Source: an uncultured Eubacteriales bacterium (GTDB lineage Bacteria; Bacillota; Clostridia; Oscillospirales; Acutalibacteraceae). From it: a DNA stretch of 64,000 nucleotides. Position 1 is the stretch's first letter. Each line of letters opens with the position of its first letter. The position numbers and the translations under genes are program-made. Shown in pieces: positions 34,300-44,675 of this stretch. The DNA lies in NCBI GenBank assembly GCA_934457095.1, contig CAKSHJ010000001.1:186001-250000 (forward strand). Reading direction: 5' to 3'. The notes under the pieces were generated by a model. That model saw nothing but the letters and a program-made list of their open reading frames with translations. It was not told the DNA's origin and searched no databases.

Positions 34300-37200
34300 C
34301 TAAAATTTGCTAAAAAGTGCAAGGTACGAATCCTCTTCGATAGGCAAACGCATGAACTCCGCGTAATTTTGCTGCACACCGCGGTTTAAGTCCATGTCGC
34401 ACAATGCTGGTATAGCGGCGGTATATGCACGGCAGTAGCGAAAAAGCTGCTGCAGAACAGCCTCCGACACATTGCGGCGCTTTAACTCCCGTATATGCGC
34501 CTGCAAACAAGCTTCTGCTTTTAAAAAACCGGATTTGTGAGATCGGTGCAGATAAAACAGTCCTTTAAACGCGACATTTTTACCGTTTTTACCGCTGTCC
34601 AATTGCCAGTATATGGGGCATTTTCGGTACATTTTCACATGCTCTTTATAAAAATCACGCCACAAATAAGTTCGTATTGTTTGCTTTGGGTCTTTGCTAT
34701 GCGGGTCAAAAGCGCTCGCCAAAAAAGCCACATTCTGCGCAAAATTCTCCTTTCCAAACAATGCTTCAAGCAGTAAAAAAAGCTGCTCGGCTAAGTCTTG
34801 CTGTGGGTTTGGCAATGGCGTCTGAGAAAGCTGTAAAAAATTCTCTTTCACTGTATACCGGTGCGCTTTTTGAGCATTCCAATTACCTCCGGCATACCAA
34901 ATCCCCGACTTGTCTGGGTGGTACCTGCCAAACAAGCATCCGACTAAATAGGACAAAAACAGAAAAGCATCACGGCCTAAATCTGCTCTGCGTATAGCAA
35001 TGTCTCGATCGGCTACTTGCGGTGTCACACACTCCTCAAGGCCGTACAACCCAATGAAAATACGATTGATTTCCTCCTCATTTTTCCTTAGCGTACGATA
35101 GCGTTTTTCTGTCTGCTCGCTCCAAATACGGTAGCAATTTTGCAGATTTTTCTCGCCAAAATCCCGGCTAATTGCCAAAAACGGGTGGCATGCAAAATCC
35201 CAGCTTATCTCAAAGCTGTCCCAATCCTGCTTGGAAATACGGCAATTTTCCAGTGCAAGCCGTCGCAAAGTAGCGCCATGTTCACCGCTTGGCAATATCG
35301 GCAAATCCCCCACATTTCCCGCCTGAAAATTCACCGTAGGCGCCAACAAAGACAAAAAGTAAAACGCAACCTTGCTGCACAAAAATGCCAGTAATTCCTC
35401 GATTTGCTGCCGCGGAAACAGCGAGGAACCAGAAACATCAAACAGAAAGCCGGACGGTTTCCAGCGCACGGCAAAATTTTCAAAACCAAACAGCGACCAA
35501 GTAATTCCGGGTTTAAAATAGTCGTTCTCATTGCGCAGCACCGCACCTGAATAATCTCGCAGAGCCGCTCCCCCATTTTCAAAATTCACCGCGTACTCGT
35601 TCATACCGTACCATTTACGAAAATTACCGCCCTTATTATACGGAAACCAAACTGCACCCGATTGCTGTGCCTGTTCGGCATTTTGAGCCGTTGTACAAAA
35701 TTTTGTGTAGTCAACTTCATGCCAAAAACGCACAAACACTTTATTATTGCCCGTTTGCATTCCCACTCTCGGCGGCGCAATTTTTGCAAGCGGAATACCC
35801 GCAAAAAATGCCGCCAAAGCATTGGGATGCGCCCGGTAGATAAAGGATATACCGGGGATTTGATAAAATAAATCCTGCATTAGTCTGACATGATTTTGAT
35901 TGCAAAAATAACCGTTTATTTTTTGCTCGGTATCCAGACTGTCGGCCAAATTGATGAATAAGGACGGCGCCGATTCCGCTTTTTGTCGGTCTATGACGAA
36001 CGCTGTCGCCAATACATTAAAGTCATTAAGCTCCTCAAAAGTGGCTGCACCCGCATGCACCAGCGAGGAAATATAACAATGTCGTAGCAATTCCACCCGC
36101 AACTTTTCAAATGAGGTTAAAAACAGCCAACTATGCACAGTAACCATAGCAAAGCAACCCTGCAACTTAGTAAAATTTTTACAACGCAAAATAAACGCCG
36201 CATAAAGCTCCGATTTACCCTCGGAATAATGTTGCTGCAAAAATACGTTTAATGCCTGCGGCATATTTTTCTTGCCCATATACGGCGGGTTGGTTACGGT
36301 CACCATATAGCTCTGCGCCAGCACCGCCGCCTGCTCCAGTAAAGCGGTCAATTGCGGCAAATATGCCCGTACCAATTGCCCTCTGGCGTGAGACAGCGCC
36401 TCAGCTGTTTCCCGGTATTCTTGGGGTAAAAATTCCGGCGGCATTTGCAGGCAGGAACCGTAAATTTTTGCATCTGTAAACAGCTCCAACATCTGTATCA
36501 GTATTTGTTTTTGTCTGTCCGTAAAATCGGTCGCCTGTGTAATTTCCGTATGTAACTGCGCCGGCAACTCATTACTCTCGCATAAGCTGTACAGGTGTAT
36601 ATACGGCGGTTGCTCTAGTACACTCTCATCATATTCCCGTGCCTTCATCATCACCGTAAAATGCGCCAAGGCGCTCACTGTATCGTCAATGTCCAGCCCA
36701 AACAGGTTGCACTGTAAAATTTCCCGCACCGCCTCTTTTGAAGCATAGCCCTGCGCGTGGTAAATATCCATCAACAGTTCAAAGGCATACACCAAAATGT
36801 GCCCGCTGCCCATGCATGGGTCTAAAACTGTTAATTCCTGTGGTTTTAAACGCGTTTTATGCAATTCCCGTTCCTGCGATTTTAAATAAAAACGCCACTT
36901 TTTTTCCAACGCCTTGTCCGGACAAGCTTGCAACCAAACTCTGCCCACGCTGTTTTGCACCATATACTGCACCAGCCAATACGGCGTAAAAAACTGTGTT
37001 GCCGCCGGTATATGTTCCTTTTTTAATTTTACATTCCGGGCAAGCAAATTAAAAGCCTCCTCCTTTTGCTCCGCCTGAAAATACTGATACAGCCAACCAA
37101 GCGCCTCTATCTGTCCGCCTTGCGCAATAATAAAATCTTGCTTTGGCAATGCGAAAAAATCGTATACAAAACTGTTCTCCCCAAATTTGGGCAGCAAAAA

Positions 37201-37599
37201 ATCCCACGGTTCCTGCTGCGCACCGAACAATTTCGGAAAAACCGCGCTTAATTTACGACAAATTTGTAAAAATGCAGCCTTCGCCGACACACTACCGGAA
37301 GCATCGCTTTGTAAAAAGCCCTCCTCGGTAAAATGCGCAAAAAATTGCTGCCCCGGCAAATAGCCGTTTACCTCTAAAAACCATACCGCAAGCAAACGCT
37401 CAAACCAAAGCGTCGCCGCCTGCTGTGCTAATATTTTACGGTCTGTGCAGGCAATTTTGCGCTGTAATTGCAAAAATGCCTCGCAAGGCGGCCCTGCCTT
37501 TATTTTACGCTCCGCCACTGCCTGTATCGTATGTGAAATTTCCGCAAAAAGCTTTTTGCGCGCCTGTATTGCAAACGCCTTTAACCGTGCTTTATCCAA
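34300..37599 (-). CDS. pglX: PglX-type adenine-specific DNA methyltransferase (BREX family), solitary
   Basis: DNA N6-adenine methyltransferase of 1,099 residues. A long N-terminal region carries the PglX-like segment TQFFTPYWLVQYMVQNSVGR (about 200-220). The S-adenosylmethionine motif is LDPCMGSGHIL (about 258) and the catalytic NPPYMG at about 436. Target-recognition and C-terminal helical regions follow. In BREX phage-defence loci PglX marks host DNA together with BrxA/B/C, PglZ and BrxL; none of these is within this window. The genes on both sides (dbpA-like, mutY) are housekeeping. The start is a TTG with GAGAGG upstream. A stand-alone Eco57I-class enzyme is the alternative. No nuclease motif was seen. 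Confidence 0.82.
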   Translation of the reverse strand: MDKARLKAFAIQARKKLFAEISHTIQAVAERKIKAGPPCEAFLQLQRKIACTDRKILAQQAATLWFERLLAVWFLEVNGYLPGQQFFAHFTEEGFLQSDASGSVSAKAAFLQICRKLSAVFPKLFGAQQEPWDFLLPKFGENSFVYDFFALPKQDFIIAQGGQIEALGWLYQYFQAEQKEEAFNLLARNVKLKKEHIPAATQFFTPYWLVQYMVQNSVGRVWLQACPDKALEKKWRFYLKSQERELHKTRLKPQELTVLDPCMGSGHILVYAFELLMDIYHAQGYASKEAVREILQCNLFGLDIDDTVSALAHFTVMMKAREYDESVLEQPPYIHLYSLCESNELPAQLHTEITQATDFTDRQKQILIQMLELFTDAKIYGSCLQMPPEFLPQEYRETAEALSHARGQLVRAYLPQLTALLEQAAVLAQSYMVTVTNPPYMGKKNMPQALNVFLQQHYSEGKSELYAAFILRCKNFTKLQGCFAMVTVHSWLFLTSFEKLRVELLRHCYISSLVHAGAATFEELNDFNVLATAFVIDRQKAESAPSLFINLADSLDTEQKINGYFCNQNHVRLMQDLFYQIPGISFIYRAHPNALAAFFAGIPLAKIAPPRVGMQTGNNKVFVRFWHEVDYTKFCTTAQNAEQAQQSGAVWFPYNKGGNFRKWYGMNEYAVNFENGGAALRDYSGAVLRNENDYFKPGITWSLFGFENFAVRWKPSGFLFDVSGSSLFPRQQIEELLAFLCSKVAFYFLSLLAPTVNFQAGNVGDLPILPSGEHGATLRRLALENCRISKQDWDSFEISWDFACHPFLAISRDFGEKNLQNCYRIWSEQTEKRYRTLRKNEEEINRIFIGLYGLEECVTPQVADRDIAIRRADLGRDAFLFLSYLVGCLFGRYHPDKSGIWYAGGNWNAQKAHRYTVKENFLQLSQTPLPNPQQDLAEQLFLLLEALFGKENFAQNVAFLASAFDPHSKDPKQTIRTYLWRDFYKEHVKMYRKCPIYWQLDSGKNGKNVAFKGLFYLHRSHKSGFLKAEACLQAHIRELKRRNVSEAVLQQLFRYCRAYTAAIPALCDMDLNRGVQQNYAEFMRLPIEEDSYLALFSKF

Positions 37600-37723
37600 G
37601 TTTTGCGCCTCTCTCCCGCTTACTATTTTTTCATTATACCGCGCCTGTTAAAAATTTGCTATCCCCACCGAAAAATAATATAATAAAAATATTGTCATTA
37701 TCAATGCCAAAGGAACAGATTTT

Positions 37724-38779
37724 ATGAAACCATTATCGTCTATTACAGAACCGCTGTTAAAGTGGTATAAACAAAACGCCCGTATTTTACCTTGGCGGCA
37801 AACGCAGAACCCCTACTTTATTTGGGTGTCCGAAATCATGCTGCAACAGACACGAGTAGAAGCCGTAAAAGAATATTTTCGGCGTTTTACCGAGGAATTG
37901 CCGACCATAGCGGACCTTGCGGCCTGCAAGGAGGAAAAATTACTCAAGCTCTGGGAGGGGTTAGGGTATTATAATCGGGTGCGTAATATGCAGAAAGCGG
38001 CCGTTGCCGTCATGACAAATTACGGCGGCAATTTGCCCTGTACCTACGAGGAATTGCTGAAATTACCCGGTATTGGCTCTTATACCGCAGGCGCAATTGC
38101 TTCCATCGCTTTCGGTATTCCCGTGCCCGCGGTGGACGGCAATGTACTGCGCGTTATTGCCCGTATCACTGCAAATCACGGCGATATTACAACACCTCAA
38201 ACTAAACAAAAAATCACCGCACAACTTCAGGAAATCATGCCGCAAGCGACCGCCGGAGACTTTAATCAGTCGCTCATGGAGCTGGGCGCCACCGTATGCG
38301 TACCAAACGGAAAGCCAAAATGCCTGGTTTGTGCGGTACAAAACCATTGTAAGGCATTCGCACAGGGAATAACGGCACAATTACCCGTCAAAGCACCAAA
38401 AAAAGCAAGACGCATAGAAGAAAAAACCGTACTGCTGTTACTTTCGGAACACGCCGTTGCACTCGAAAAACGGCAGTCCAAACAGGTATTGGCAGGACTT
38501 TGGCAATTTCCGAATGTACCGGGGCATTTGACTTTGCAGGAAATACGGCAGCTACTGACTGAGTGGCAAATTCCCGTAACAGAAATAATAGAAAGCAAAC
38601 AGTCAAAGCATATTTTTACGCATATAGAATGGCGCTTGCAAAGCTATGTTATTTTATGCGCCAATACTGCTGTCGACCGCTGCGAACAATTTGTATGGAG
38701 TACCCAAGAGGATTTAAAAAACATTGCAATTCCCACAGCATTTTCTCCATTTTTGCCTGTTATCACACCGTATCTGTAA
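37724..38779 (+). CDS. mutY: A/G-specific adenine glycosylase MutY
   Basis: Removes adenine mispaired with 8-oxoguanine. It is 351 residues. Catalytic E37 lies in SEIMLQQTRVE, the helix-hairpin-helix is LPGIGSYTAGA, and D138 is in VDGNVLRV. The [4Fe-4S] cysteines are C192, C200, C203 and C209, with a first spacing of seven rather than the six of E. coli. A C-terminal NUDIX-like domain (about 230-345) recognises oxoG. Divergent from pglX. Confidence 0.95.
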   Translation: MKPLSSITEPLLKWYKQNARILPWRQTQNPYFIWVSEIMLQQTRVEAVKEYFRRFTEELPTIADLAACKEEKLLKLWEGLGYYNRVRNMQKAAVAVMTNYGGNLPCTYEELLKLPGIGSYTAGAIASIAFGIPVPAVDGNVLRVIARITANHGDITTPQTKQKITAQLQEIMPQATAGDFNQSLMELGATVCVPNGKPKCLVCAVQNHCKAFAQGITAQLPVKAPKKARRIEEKTVLLLLSEHAVALEKRQSKQVLAGLWQFPNVPGHLTLQEIRQLLTEWQIPVTEIIESKQSKHIFTHIEWRLQSYVILCANTAVDRCEQFVWSTQEDLKNIAIPTAFSPFLPVITPYL

Positions 38780-38815
38780 CGAAAATTCCCAACCGAATCC
38801 CAAGGTTTTTCTTTA

Positions 38816-40774
38816 TTATTTGGGCAAAAAATGGGTTTGTACACAGTCGTGCATACGGTATAAACAATCCGCACTGCGCAGCATTTTCCCGTTTATATAT
38901 ACATCATTATATACTTGTTTGTAGTCGGATTCGGGGCGCTGCAAATGCGCCCGCTTACCGCTTAACATCTCTTTCATAGAGCAAGCACACGCTCTTAAAT
39001 TTTCAGCCAGCGCGCCCAAGGCTTCCGGGTCAATGCGCTCCTTTTGCTGCATGGCCATTAAACGGTAAATATGCGCAAAATCGGTTACAAATTGATTGTT
39101 CAGCAGTATAAATTTTTTCACATAGCTCCGGCTTTTTTCATTTTTCGCCATAGCGCAATGCGTTTCGATTTTACCGCTGACCAAATAAGAAGTTAATACC
39201 AAATCTCGCTGAACATACAGCGGCGCGTCGGTATTGCAGACCTGTTCCAGCGCGTCTATTAAAAATAAATCAATCTCCAACAGACGCTGCATCATATTTT
39301 TAAGCTCTGCGGCATGGTTAGTCGGTAGTATACAGTAACTGGCTACTATGGCAATCAATGCCGCGCCTATAGTGTAGACAAAACGCAGCGTAAATAAATG
39401 CTCGGTGCTATGTGCCAGCGAAATATTAATGGCAAACGAAGAACAAGTTAAAAAAATAGCTGTAAAAGCGTAGCGTCTGGTTGTATAAAGGAAGAAATTC
39501 ACAACCACCATAATGATAAGCTGTTCTTTTGCACCGGGAAAAAAATAATACAATATAGCAAACACGCCGATTCCGCATAAGGTGCCTACCACCCTGTCCA
39601 CAATTTTGCGCAGAGTATTCTCCCGATACGGTAAAATCAGCACTAAAATAGTCATGGGCAGCCAAAAACCGTGCGGTAATTGAAAATAATACACCAGCGT
39701 TGCCGCAGGGCATACCGCAATGCTAAGGCGTAGCGCGAACCGCATTTTAAACGACTGTATGCTAAAATTTGCACGCATTTGGTACCACATATACGCGGGC
39801 AAACGAATATTTTTCAGTGAAAAATGTCTATGTTTACTTTGCAGGTCTAAAAACGCCGTAGAAAGATAATTCAAAATATAAACAATGTTATGATTTACAT
39901 CTACCCGGTCTATCTCAATCTCATCGGAAAGCACAAGTAGGCGCATCGCCGCGCGGTTCAATTGCTTGTCCTGCGCCAATTGCACCGCCTCTTTCAAGGC
40001 AACACGCAACTTTTCCAAATATAACATAGTGTCCTGTGTCAGCAATTCCGGTCTCCGACAGAAATCTCCCATTAAGTGATTCATATGCTGAAATACAATG
40101 ATGAACGGAAAATAGAGCTGCCTGTTCCTGCTGTTTAGCACCAAACTGTCATTTGCTCCGTAAATAGAACGGCTCAGCGCACGGTTAATTGCAAACAGCT
40201 TCTCCTGATGCACCTGTACCTGAGCAAAATCCCGTTCCAAAACAGCCTCCAGCTCCAGCGCCATTTCACCCAATCCCTCTATGCTCAGGCGCTGTATATT
40301 TTGGTTGGGCTTTTTCTTTTCTATCACACGGGTCAGCAAAACCGCCAAATAAGTCACAATCGCCGCGCCTAAAATTGCCCCTAACCGCACCGGCAATCCA
40401 GGCAAATTAGTCGGTATGAGTTGAAAAAAACCCAACGCCATGGTATACGGAATTTGATTGGTCGGGTCAAACTCGTCCAAAAATAGATAAATAATCATAA
40501 ACGGCGTTATAAAATTGATAAGAGCACATAAATACACATTGATGCCTCCCACAAAGGAAAGCGCCGCTATCGCCATATATAGCACAGTGGATTTCACCAT
40601 GGTACTGCCTAAAAATTCGTCAGTTTTCAGGCGCATAAACTCCAGCGAAATAAAGGTAGAAATAATTGCGTCTTGCAATCCGCAAATCCATAAAATAGAA
40701 AAAAACAACAACAAAAAGAGCGCTGCCGGTGCAAGCGCATCTAAAATTCTCTGTTTTACAACATGCAGCATCAT
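38816..40774 (-). CDS. FUSC-family inner-membrane transporter (aromatic-acid-exporter type)
   Basis: Membrane protein of 652 residues. Two sets of hydrophobic helices (about 12-155 and 345-480) are separated by a soluble region (about 160-340), and a cytoplasmic helical C-terminus follows (about 485-650). This duplicated arrangement, with GFWLPMTILVLILP and RVVGTLCGIGVF in the second half, is that of the FUSC/ArAE (YccS/AaeB) proteins. Substrates of Gram-positive members are unknown. Convergent with mutY, 36 nt between stops; no partner genes. Confidence 0.82.
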   Translation of the reverse strand: MMLHVVKQRILDALAPAALFLLLFFSILWICGLQDAIISTFISLEFMRLKTDEFLGSTMVKSTVLYMAIAALSFVGGINVYLCALINFITPFMIIYLFLDEFDPTNQIPYTMALGFFQLIPTNLPGLPVRLGAILGAAIVTYLAVLLTRVIEKKKPNQNIQRLSIEGLGEMALELEAVLERDFAQVQVHQEKLFAINRALSRSIYGANDSLVLNSRNRQLYFPFIIVFQHMNHLMGDFCRRPELLTQDTMLYLEKLRVALKEAVQLAQDKQLNRAAMRLLVLSDEIEIDRVDVNHNIVYILNYLSTAFLDLQSKHRHFSLKNIRLPAYMWYQMRANFSIQSFKMRFALRLSIAVCPAATLVYYFQLPHGFWLPMTILVLILPYRENTLRKIVDRVVGTLCGIGVFAILYYFFPGAKEQLIIMVVVNFFLYTTRRYAFTAIFLTCSSFAINISLAHSTEHLFTLRFVYTIGAALIAIVASYCILPTNHAAELKNMMQRLLEIDLFLIDALEQVCNTDAPLYVQRDLVLTSYLVSGKIETHCAMAKNEKSRSYVKKFILLNNQFVTDFAHIYRLMAMQQKERIDPEALGALAENLRACACSMKEMLSGKRAHLQRPESDYKQVYNDVYINGKMLRSADCLYRMHDCVQTHFLPK

Positions 40775-40853
40775 TCATAACCTGTCTTTGCTTTATATTT
40801 TTTACATTATAGCATATTAAAGAACAGAAAACAACGTTACTTTGCGCGCATAC

Positions 40854-40890
40854 AAAAAGCTGACCGCCTCAAATAAAGGCAATCAGCTTT
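40854..40890 (-). terminator. Terminator after pyruvate carboxylase
   Basis: A 14-pair stem with wobbles, AAAGCTGATTGCCT with AGGCGGTCAGCTTT, followed by TTTTTG on the minus strand, just past the stop. Confidence 0.88.
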
Positions 40891-40900
40891 CAAAATCACG

Positions 40901-43900
40901 TTATACCAATGTTGCAATCAATTCTCCGGATTTCACCTGCTGTGTGTCATTTACAAAAATTTTACCAATTTCACCGCTAATCGGCGCCAAAATATTGGTT
41001 TCCATTTTCATCGCTTCAATCACAGCAATTGGTTGATTGGCTTCTACTTTGTCGCCCTCTTTTACCAGTACCTTCAAAATCGTGCCCGGAATATTCGCCC
41101 CGATTTCCTTTTCGTTATCGGGGTCAGCCATCACAATTGAAGCTCCTGCCGCCTGTTCCTTTGCACCTTGGTCTTTAATCGAAACGGTGCGGCGATTACC
41201 GTTAACCTCAAATACAACCTCTCGACAGCCATCCTCGCCCAACTCCTTGACTTCCACCAACTTCACGGTCAAAATTTTACCTTCGGCAATTTTCACATCG
41301 CTGGTTTCGCCAATACGCAAACCATAGAAAAAGGTATCGCTGCCCATAAACCGGAAATTGCCGTCTTTTTTCAGTCCCTTGAGATAATCCTCAAACACCT
41401 TGGGGTACAGGGCATAGCTGAGCGCCTCTTGGTCGTTGCCCTCAATTTCGTAAGTTTTGCGCAAATAATCCTTAATTTTTTCAAAATCCTCGGCAGGCAA
41501 CAACTCGCCCGGACGACAGGTAATCGGCTTTTTGTCCTTGAGTACCAGCTTCTGCAATTTCTCCGGGAAGCCGCCCTCAGGCTGCCCCATCATACCCTCA
41601 AAATAGGCCACAATGGAATCCGGGAAGTCAATATCCTTGGCTTTTTCGTAAATATTTTCCGGTGTCAAATCGTTTTGCACCATAAAAATCGCCATGTCTC
41701 CCACCGCTTTTGAGGACGGCGTTACTTTTACAATGTCGCCCAACATATCGTTCACGGTCTTATACATTGCTTTTACATCCTCAAATTGCTGGCCAAGACC
41801 AAAACTCTCCACCTGCGGCTTTAAGTTGGAATACTGACCACCGGGAATTTCATATTTGTAAATTTCGGTCGTACCTGCTTTTAAGCCGGACTCAAACGGC
41901 CCGTAAACAGGACGCACATCCTCCCAATAGTTGGAAATTTTCTGAATATCGTCCAGATTGATGGTCGATTCCCGGTCGGTGCTTTGAATGGCGGCCACCA
42001 CGGAATTGAGCGCCGGCTGACTGGTAAGACCCGCTACACTGTTTACGGCGGTGTCTACAATATCCACACCGGCCTGTGCAGCCATCAACAAAGAGGCCAC
42101 GCCGTTTCCGCTGGTATCGTGGGTATGCAGGTGAATCGGCAGTCCGACATTATTTTTCAGCTCTTTAATCAGCTTATAAGCCGCCGTGGGCTTGAGCAAT
42201 CCGGACATATCCTTAATCGCAATGATATGCGCGCCGCGCTTCTCCAGCTCTTTTGCCATGTTAATATAATATTGCAGGTTATATTTGGTACGGCTTTGGT
42301 CCAAAATATCGCCGGTATAGCAAATACATGCCTCGGCCACCTTACCCTGCTTCAATACCTCGTCCAGCGCAACCTCCATACCCTGCAGCCAGTTGAGCGA
42401 ATCAAATACACGGAACACATCAATACCGGCCTGCGCCGCTACGGAAATAAAGCTGCGAATCACATTGTCGGGGTAATTTTTATAGCCAACAGCATTGGCT
42501 CCGCGAAACAGCATTTGCATTAAAATATTAGGCATCTTTTCGCGCAAGGTTGCAAGACGCTCCCACGGATCCTCTTTCAGAAAACGGTATGCAACATCAA
42601 AAGTAGCGCCGCCCCACATCTCCATGGAAAACAAATCCTTTGCTAAAACAGAAACCGCCTGTGCAATGCGCTCCATATCCACGGTTCTTACGCGGGTTGC
42701 AATCAAAGACTGCTGCGCGTCACGCATCGAGGTTTCGGTAAACAGCAACGCCTTCTGCTCGTTTACCCACTTGGAAAGATATTCCGGACCATGTTTGTCT
42801 AAAATTTGCTTGGTGCCGGACAAATCTGCCGGTACCTCCACCTTGGGCACAACCGGAATATTAAATTTGGGCTTTGGAATATACTCGTTGACCACCTTAT
42901 TGCCAAGGAAGTTGAGTAATTTTTGCTCTTTGTTGCCCTTTGGCGCAAAGGTCAGCAATTCGGGGTGCTCGGCAATAAAACTGGTGTCGCACTTACCTGC
43001 GCGGAATTCTTGATTGTTCAGCACATTTAAAATAAACGAAATATTTGTTTTTACGCCGGTAATTTTGGTCTCCTGCAACACACGAATCATCTTGTCAATG
43101 GTATCCTCAAAGGTTCTTGCGTGAGTAATGGCCTTTACCAGCAAGCTGTCGTAATACGGGGTAATCACCGCACCGGGAAAGCCGTTACCACCGTCCAAAC
43201 GCACGCCAAAACCGGAACTTGTACGATATGCGGCAATTTTACCGGTATCGGGCGCAAAATGATTGGCCGGGTCCTCGGTGGTAATGCGACACTGAATGGC
43301 AAAGCCGTGCGGCTGAATATCATCCTGCGATTTGATGTTGATTTCAGGAGAATCCAAGCGGTAGCCCTCGGCAACTAGAATCTGCGTCTGCACCAAATCA
43401 ATACCGGTGGTCATTTCGGTAATGGTGTGCTCCACCTGAATTCTGGGGTTCATCTCAATAAAATAATGGTTGCCGTGCTTGTCTACCAAAAATTCCAGTG
43501 TACCGGCGTTACGGTAATTTACTGCCTTTGCAAGTTTAATGGCATCGTTACAAATTGCAGTACGCTGCTGCTCCGTCAACGCAATAGCAGGGGTAAATTC
43601 CACCACTTTTTGGTGGCGGCGCTGAATAGAGCAATCACGTTCGTACAAATGTACAATATTACCGTATTTGTCGCCCATCACCTGAATTTCAATGTGCTTG
43701 GGGCACTCCAAATATTTTTCAATGAAAATATCGCCGTTGCCAAACGCCTTTTTTGCCTCATTGGTCGCGCTGTTAAATTCCGCAATCAAATCCTCCGGCT
43801 TCTGCACAATCCGCATACCGCGACCGCCGCCGCCGGCCGCCGCCTTGAGCATCACCGGATAGCCACAGGAATCGGCAAATTTTTTGGCGTCCTCCTCACT

Positions 43901-44326
43901 TTGAATGGCCTGCTCCACACCGGGAATGGTCGGCACACCCACCGAATGAGCAACCAATTTAGACTTAATTTTGTCGCCCATTTGATTCATCATAATGTGA
44001 TCCGGACCGATAAATTCAATACCGGCCTTTTCGCATTCCAATGCAAACTGCTCGTTTTCGGCCAAAAATCCGTAGCCGGGGTGAATGGCATCCACGCCCT
44101 TTGCAATGGCAAGCTCAATAATCTCGCCAATGCCAAGGTAGGCCTCAATGGGAGACTTTCCCGCCCCCACCTGATAAGATTCGTCTGCCATGGTGCGAAA
44201 CAGCGCCGCTTTATCCTCGGCTGAATAAATTGCTACGGTGCGAATGCCCAGCTCTTTGCAGGCACGAAACACTCGAATGGCAATTTCGCCGCGGTTTGCA
44301 ACCAAAACTCGTTTAAATTTCTTCAT
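40901..44326 (-). CDS. pyc: Pyruvate carboxylase
   Basis: Biotin enzyme that carboxylates pyruvate to oxaloacetate, feeding the TCA branch and aspartate (thus lysine). It is 1,141 residues, the single-chain form. The biotin-carboxylase domain (about 1-450) includes AAAGGGGRGMR and MNPRIQVEHTITE. The carboxyltransferase TIM barrel (about 520-810) includes WGGATFDVAYRFLKEDPW and HTHDTSGNG. A PC-specific allosteric domain precedes the C-terminal biotinyl domain with EAMKME (biotinyl-Lys near 1106). All parts are intact. Confidence 0.98.
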   Translation of the reverse strand: MKKFKRVLVANRGEIAIRVFRACKELGIRTVAIYSAEDKAALFRTMADESYQVGAGKSPIEAYLGIGEIIELAIAKGVDAIHPGYGFLAENEQFALECEKAGIEFIGPDHIMMNQMGDKIKSKLVAHSVGVPTIPGVEQAIQSEEDAKKFADSCGYPVMLKAAAGGGGRGMRIVQKPEDLIAEFNSATNEAKKAFGNGDIFIEKYLECPKHIEIQVMGDKYGNIVHLYERDCSIQRRHQKVVEFTPAIALTEQQRTAICNDAIKLAKAVNYRNAGTLEFLVDKHGNHYFIEMNPRIQVEHTITEMTTGIDLVQTQILVAEGYRLDSPEINIKSQDDIQPHGFAIQCRITTEDPANHFAPDTGKIAAYRTSSGFGVRLDGGNGFPGAVITPYYDSLLVKAITHARTFEDTIDKMIRVLQETKITGVKTNISFILNVLNNQEFRAGKCDTSFIAEHPELLTFAPKGNKEQKLLNFLGNKVVNEYIPKPKFNIPVVPKVEVPADLSGTKQILDKHGPEYLSKWVNEQKALLFTETSMRDAQQSLIATRVRTVDMERIAQAVSVLAKDLFSMEMWGGATFDVAYRFLKEDPWERLATLREKMPNILMQMLFRGANAVGYKNYPDNVIRSFISVAAQAGIDVFRVFDSLNWLQGMEVALDEVLKQGKVAEACICYTGDILDQSRTKYNLQYYINMAKELEKRGAHIIAIKDMSGLLKPTAAYKLIKELKNNVGLPIHLHTHDTSGNGVASLLMAAQAGVDIVDTAVNSVAGLTSQPALNSVVAAIQSTDRESTINLDDIQKISNYWEDVRPVYGPFESGLKAGTTEIYKYEIPGGQYSNLKPQVESFGLGQQFEDVKAMYKTVNDMLGDIVKVTPSSKAVGDMAIFMVQNDLTPENIYEKAKDIDFPDSIVAYFEGMMGQPEGGFPEKLQKLVLKDKKPITCRPGELLPAEDFEKIKDYLRKTYEIEGNDQEALSYALYPKVFEDYLKGLKKDGNFRFMGSDTFFYGLRIGETSDVKIAEGKILTVKLVEVKELGEDGCREVVFEVNGNRRTVSIKDQGAKEQAAGASIVMADPDNEKEIGANIPGTILKVLVKEGDKVEANQPIAVIEAMKMETNILAPISGEIGKIFVNDTQQVKSGELIATLV

Positions 44327-44410
44327 AAAAAAAGTCTCCTTCTGTATCGACTTGCCTTGTGCAAATCCTCACTGATATTGGTTGAAGTTTTAATGAATCA
44401 ATCATTTTTC

Positions 44411-44439
44411 ATTCTATTACAAATCGGGGTATTTTACAA
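44411..44439 (-). promoter_or_regulatory. Promoter of pyc
   Basis: TTGTAA, a 17-nt spacer and TAGAAT on the minus strand, about 85 nt before the start. The rest of the 350-nt gap up to the next gene shows only the sigma-E-like boxes listed separately. Confidence 0.6.
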
Positions 44440-44573
44440 TAGTATTTACCAAGGAAGATGATTTTTGTACAAACTCTTTAAAAAGAATGCAAAGATATGT
44501 TCAAAACCCCAGTTTTCCGTCAAAAAATTATGAAGAATGAACAATTTATGAATGCAAATGCCTTTCTTCATCG

Positions 44574-44600
44574 GTATGCACGTTTAATGTAGCATACTTT
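44574..44600 (+). promoter_or_regulatory. Sigma-E-like promoter candidate for the 62-residue microgene
   Basis: GTATGC, a 13-nt spacer and CATACTTT, against the B. subtilis sigma-E pattern K-H-A-T-M-H and CATACAHT (5 of 6 and 7 of 8). It lies 76 nt before the start. Confidence 0.35.
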
Positions 44601-44675
44601 TTAAATCCTGCAACCAAAACAACCGAACAGTATATTTTTTGCAGTTTTGCTCACACTATGCACGAGGTGATTACC

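Noticed and set aside
34300..37599. A complete BREX or restriction-modification system
   Set aside because: Only the PglX-like methylase is present; no BrxA/B/C, PglZ, BrxL or nuclease gene lies in the flanks.
43427..44224. 265-codon plus-strand frame opposite pyc
   Set aside because: Antisense shadow of the biotin-carboxylase domain.
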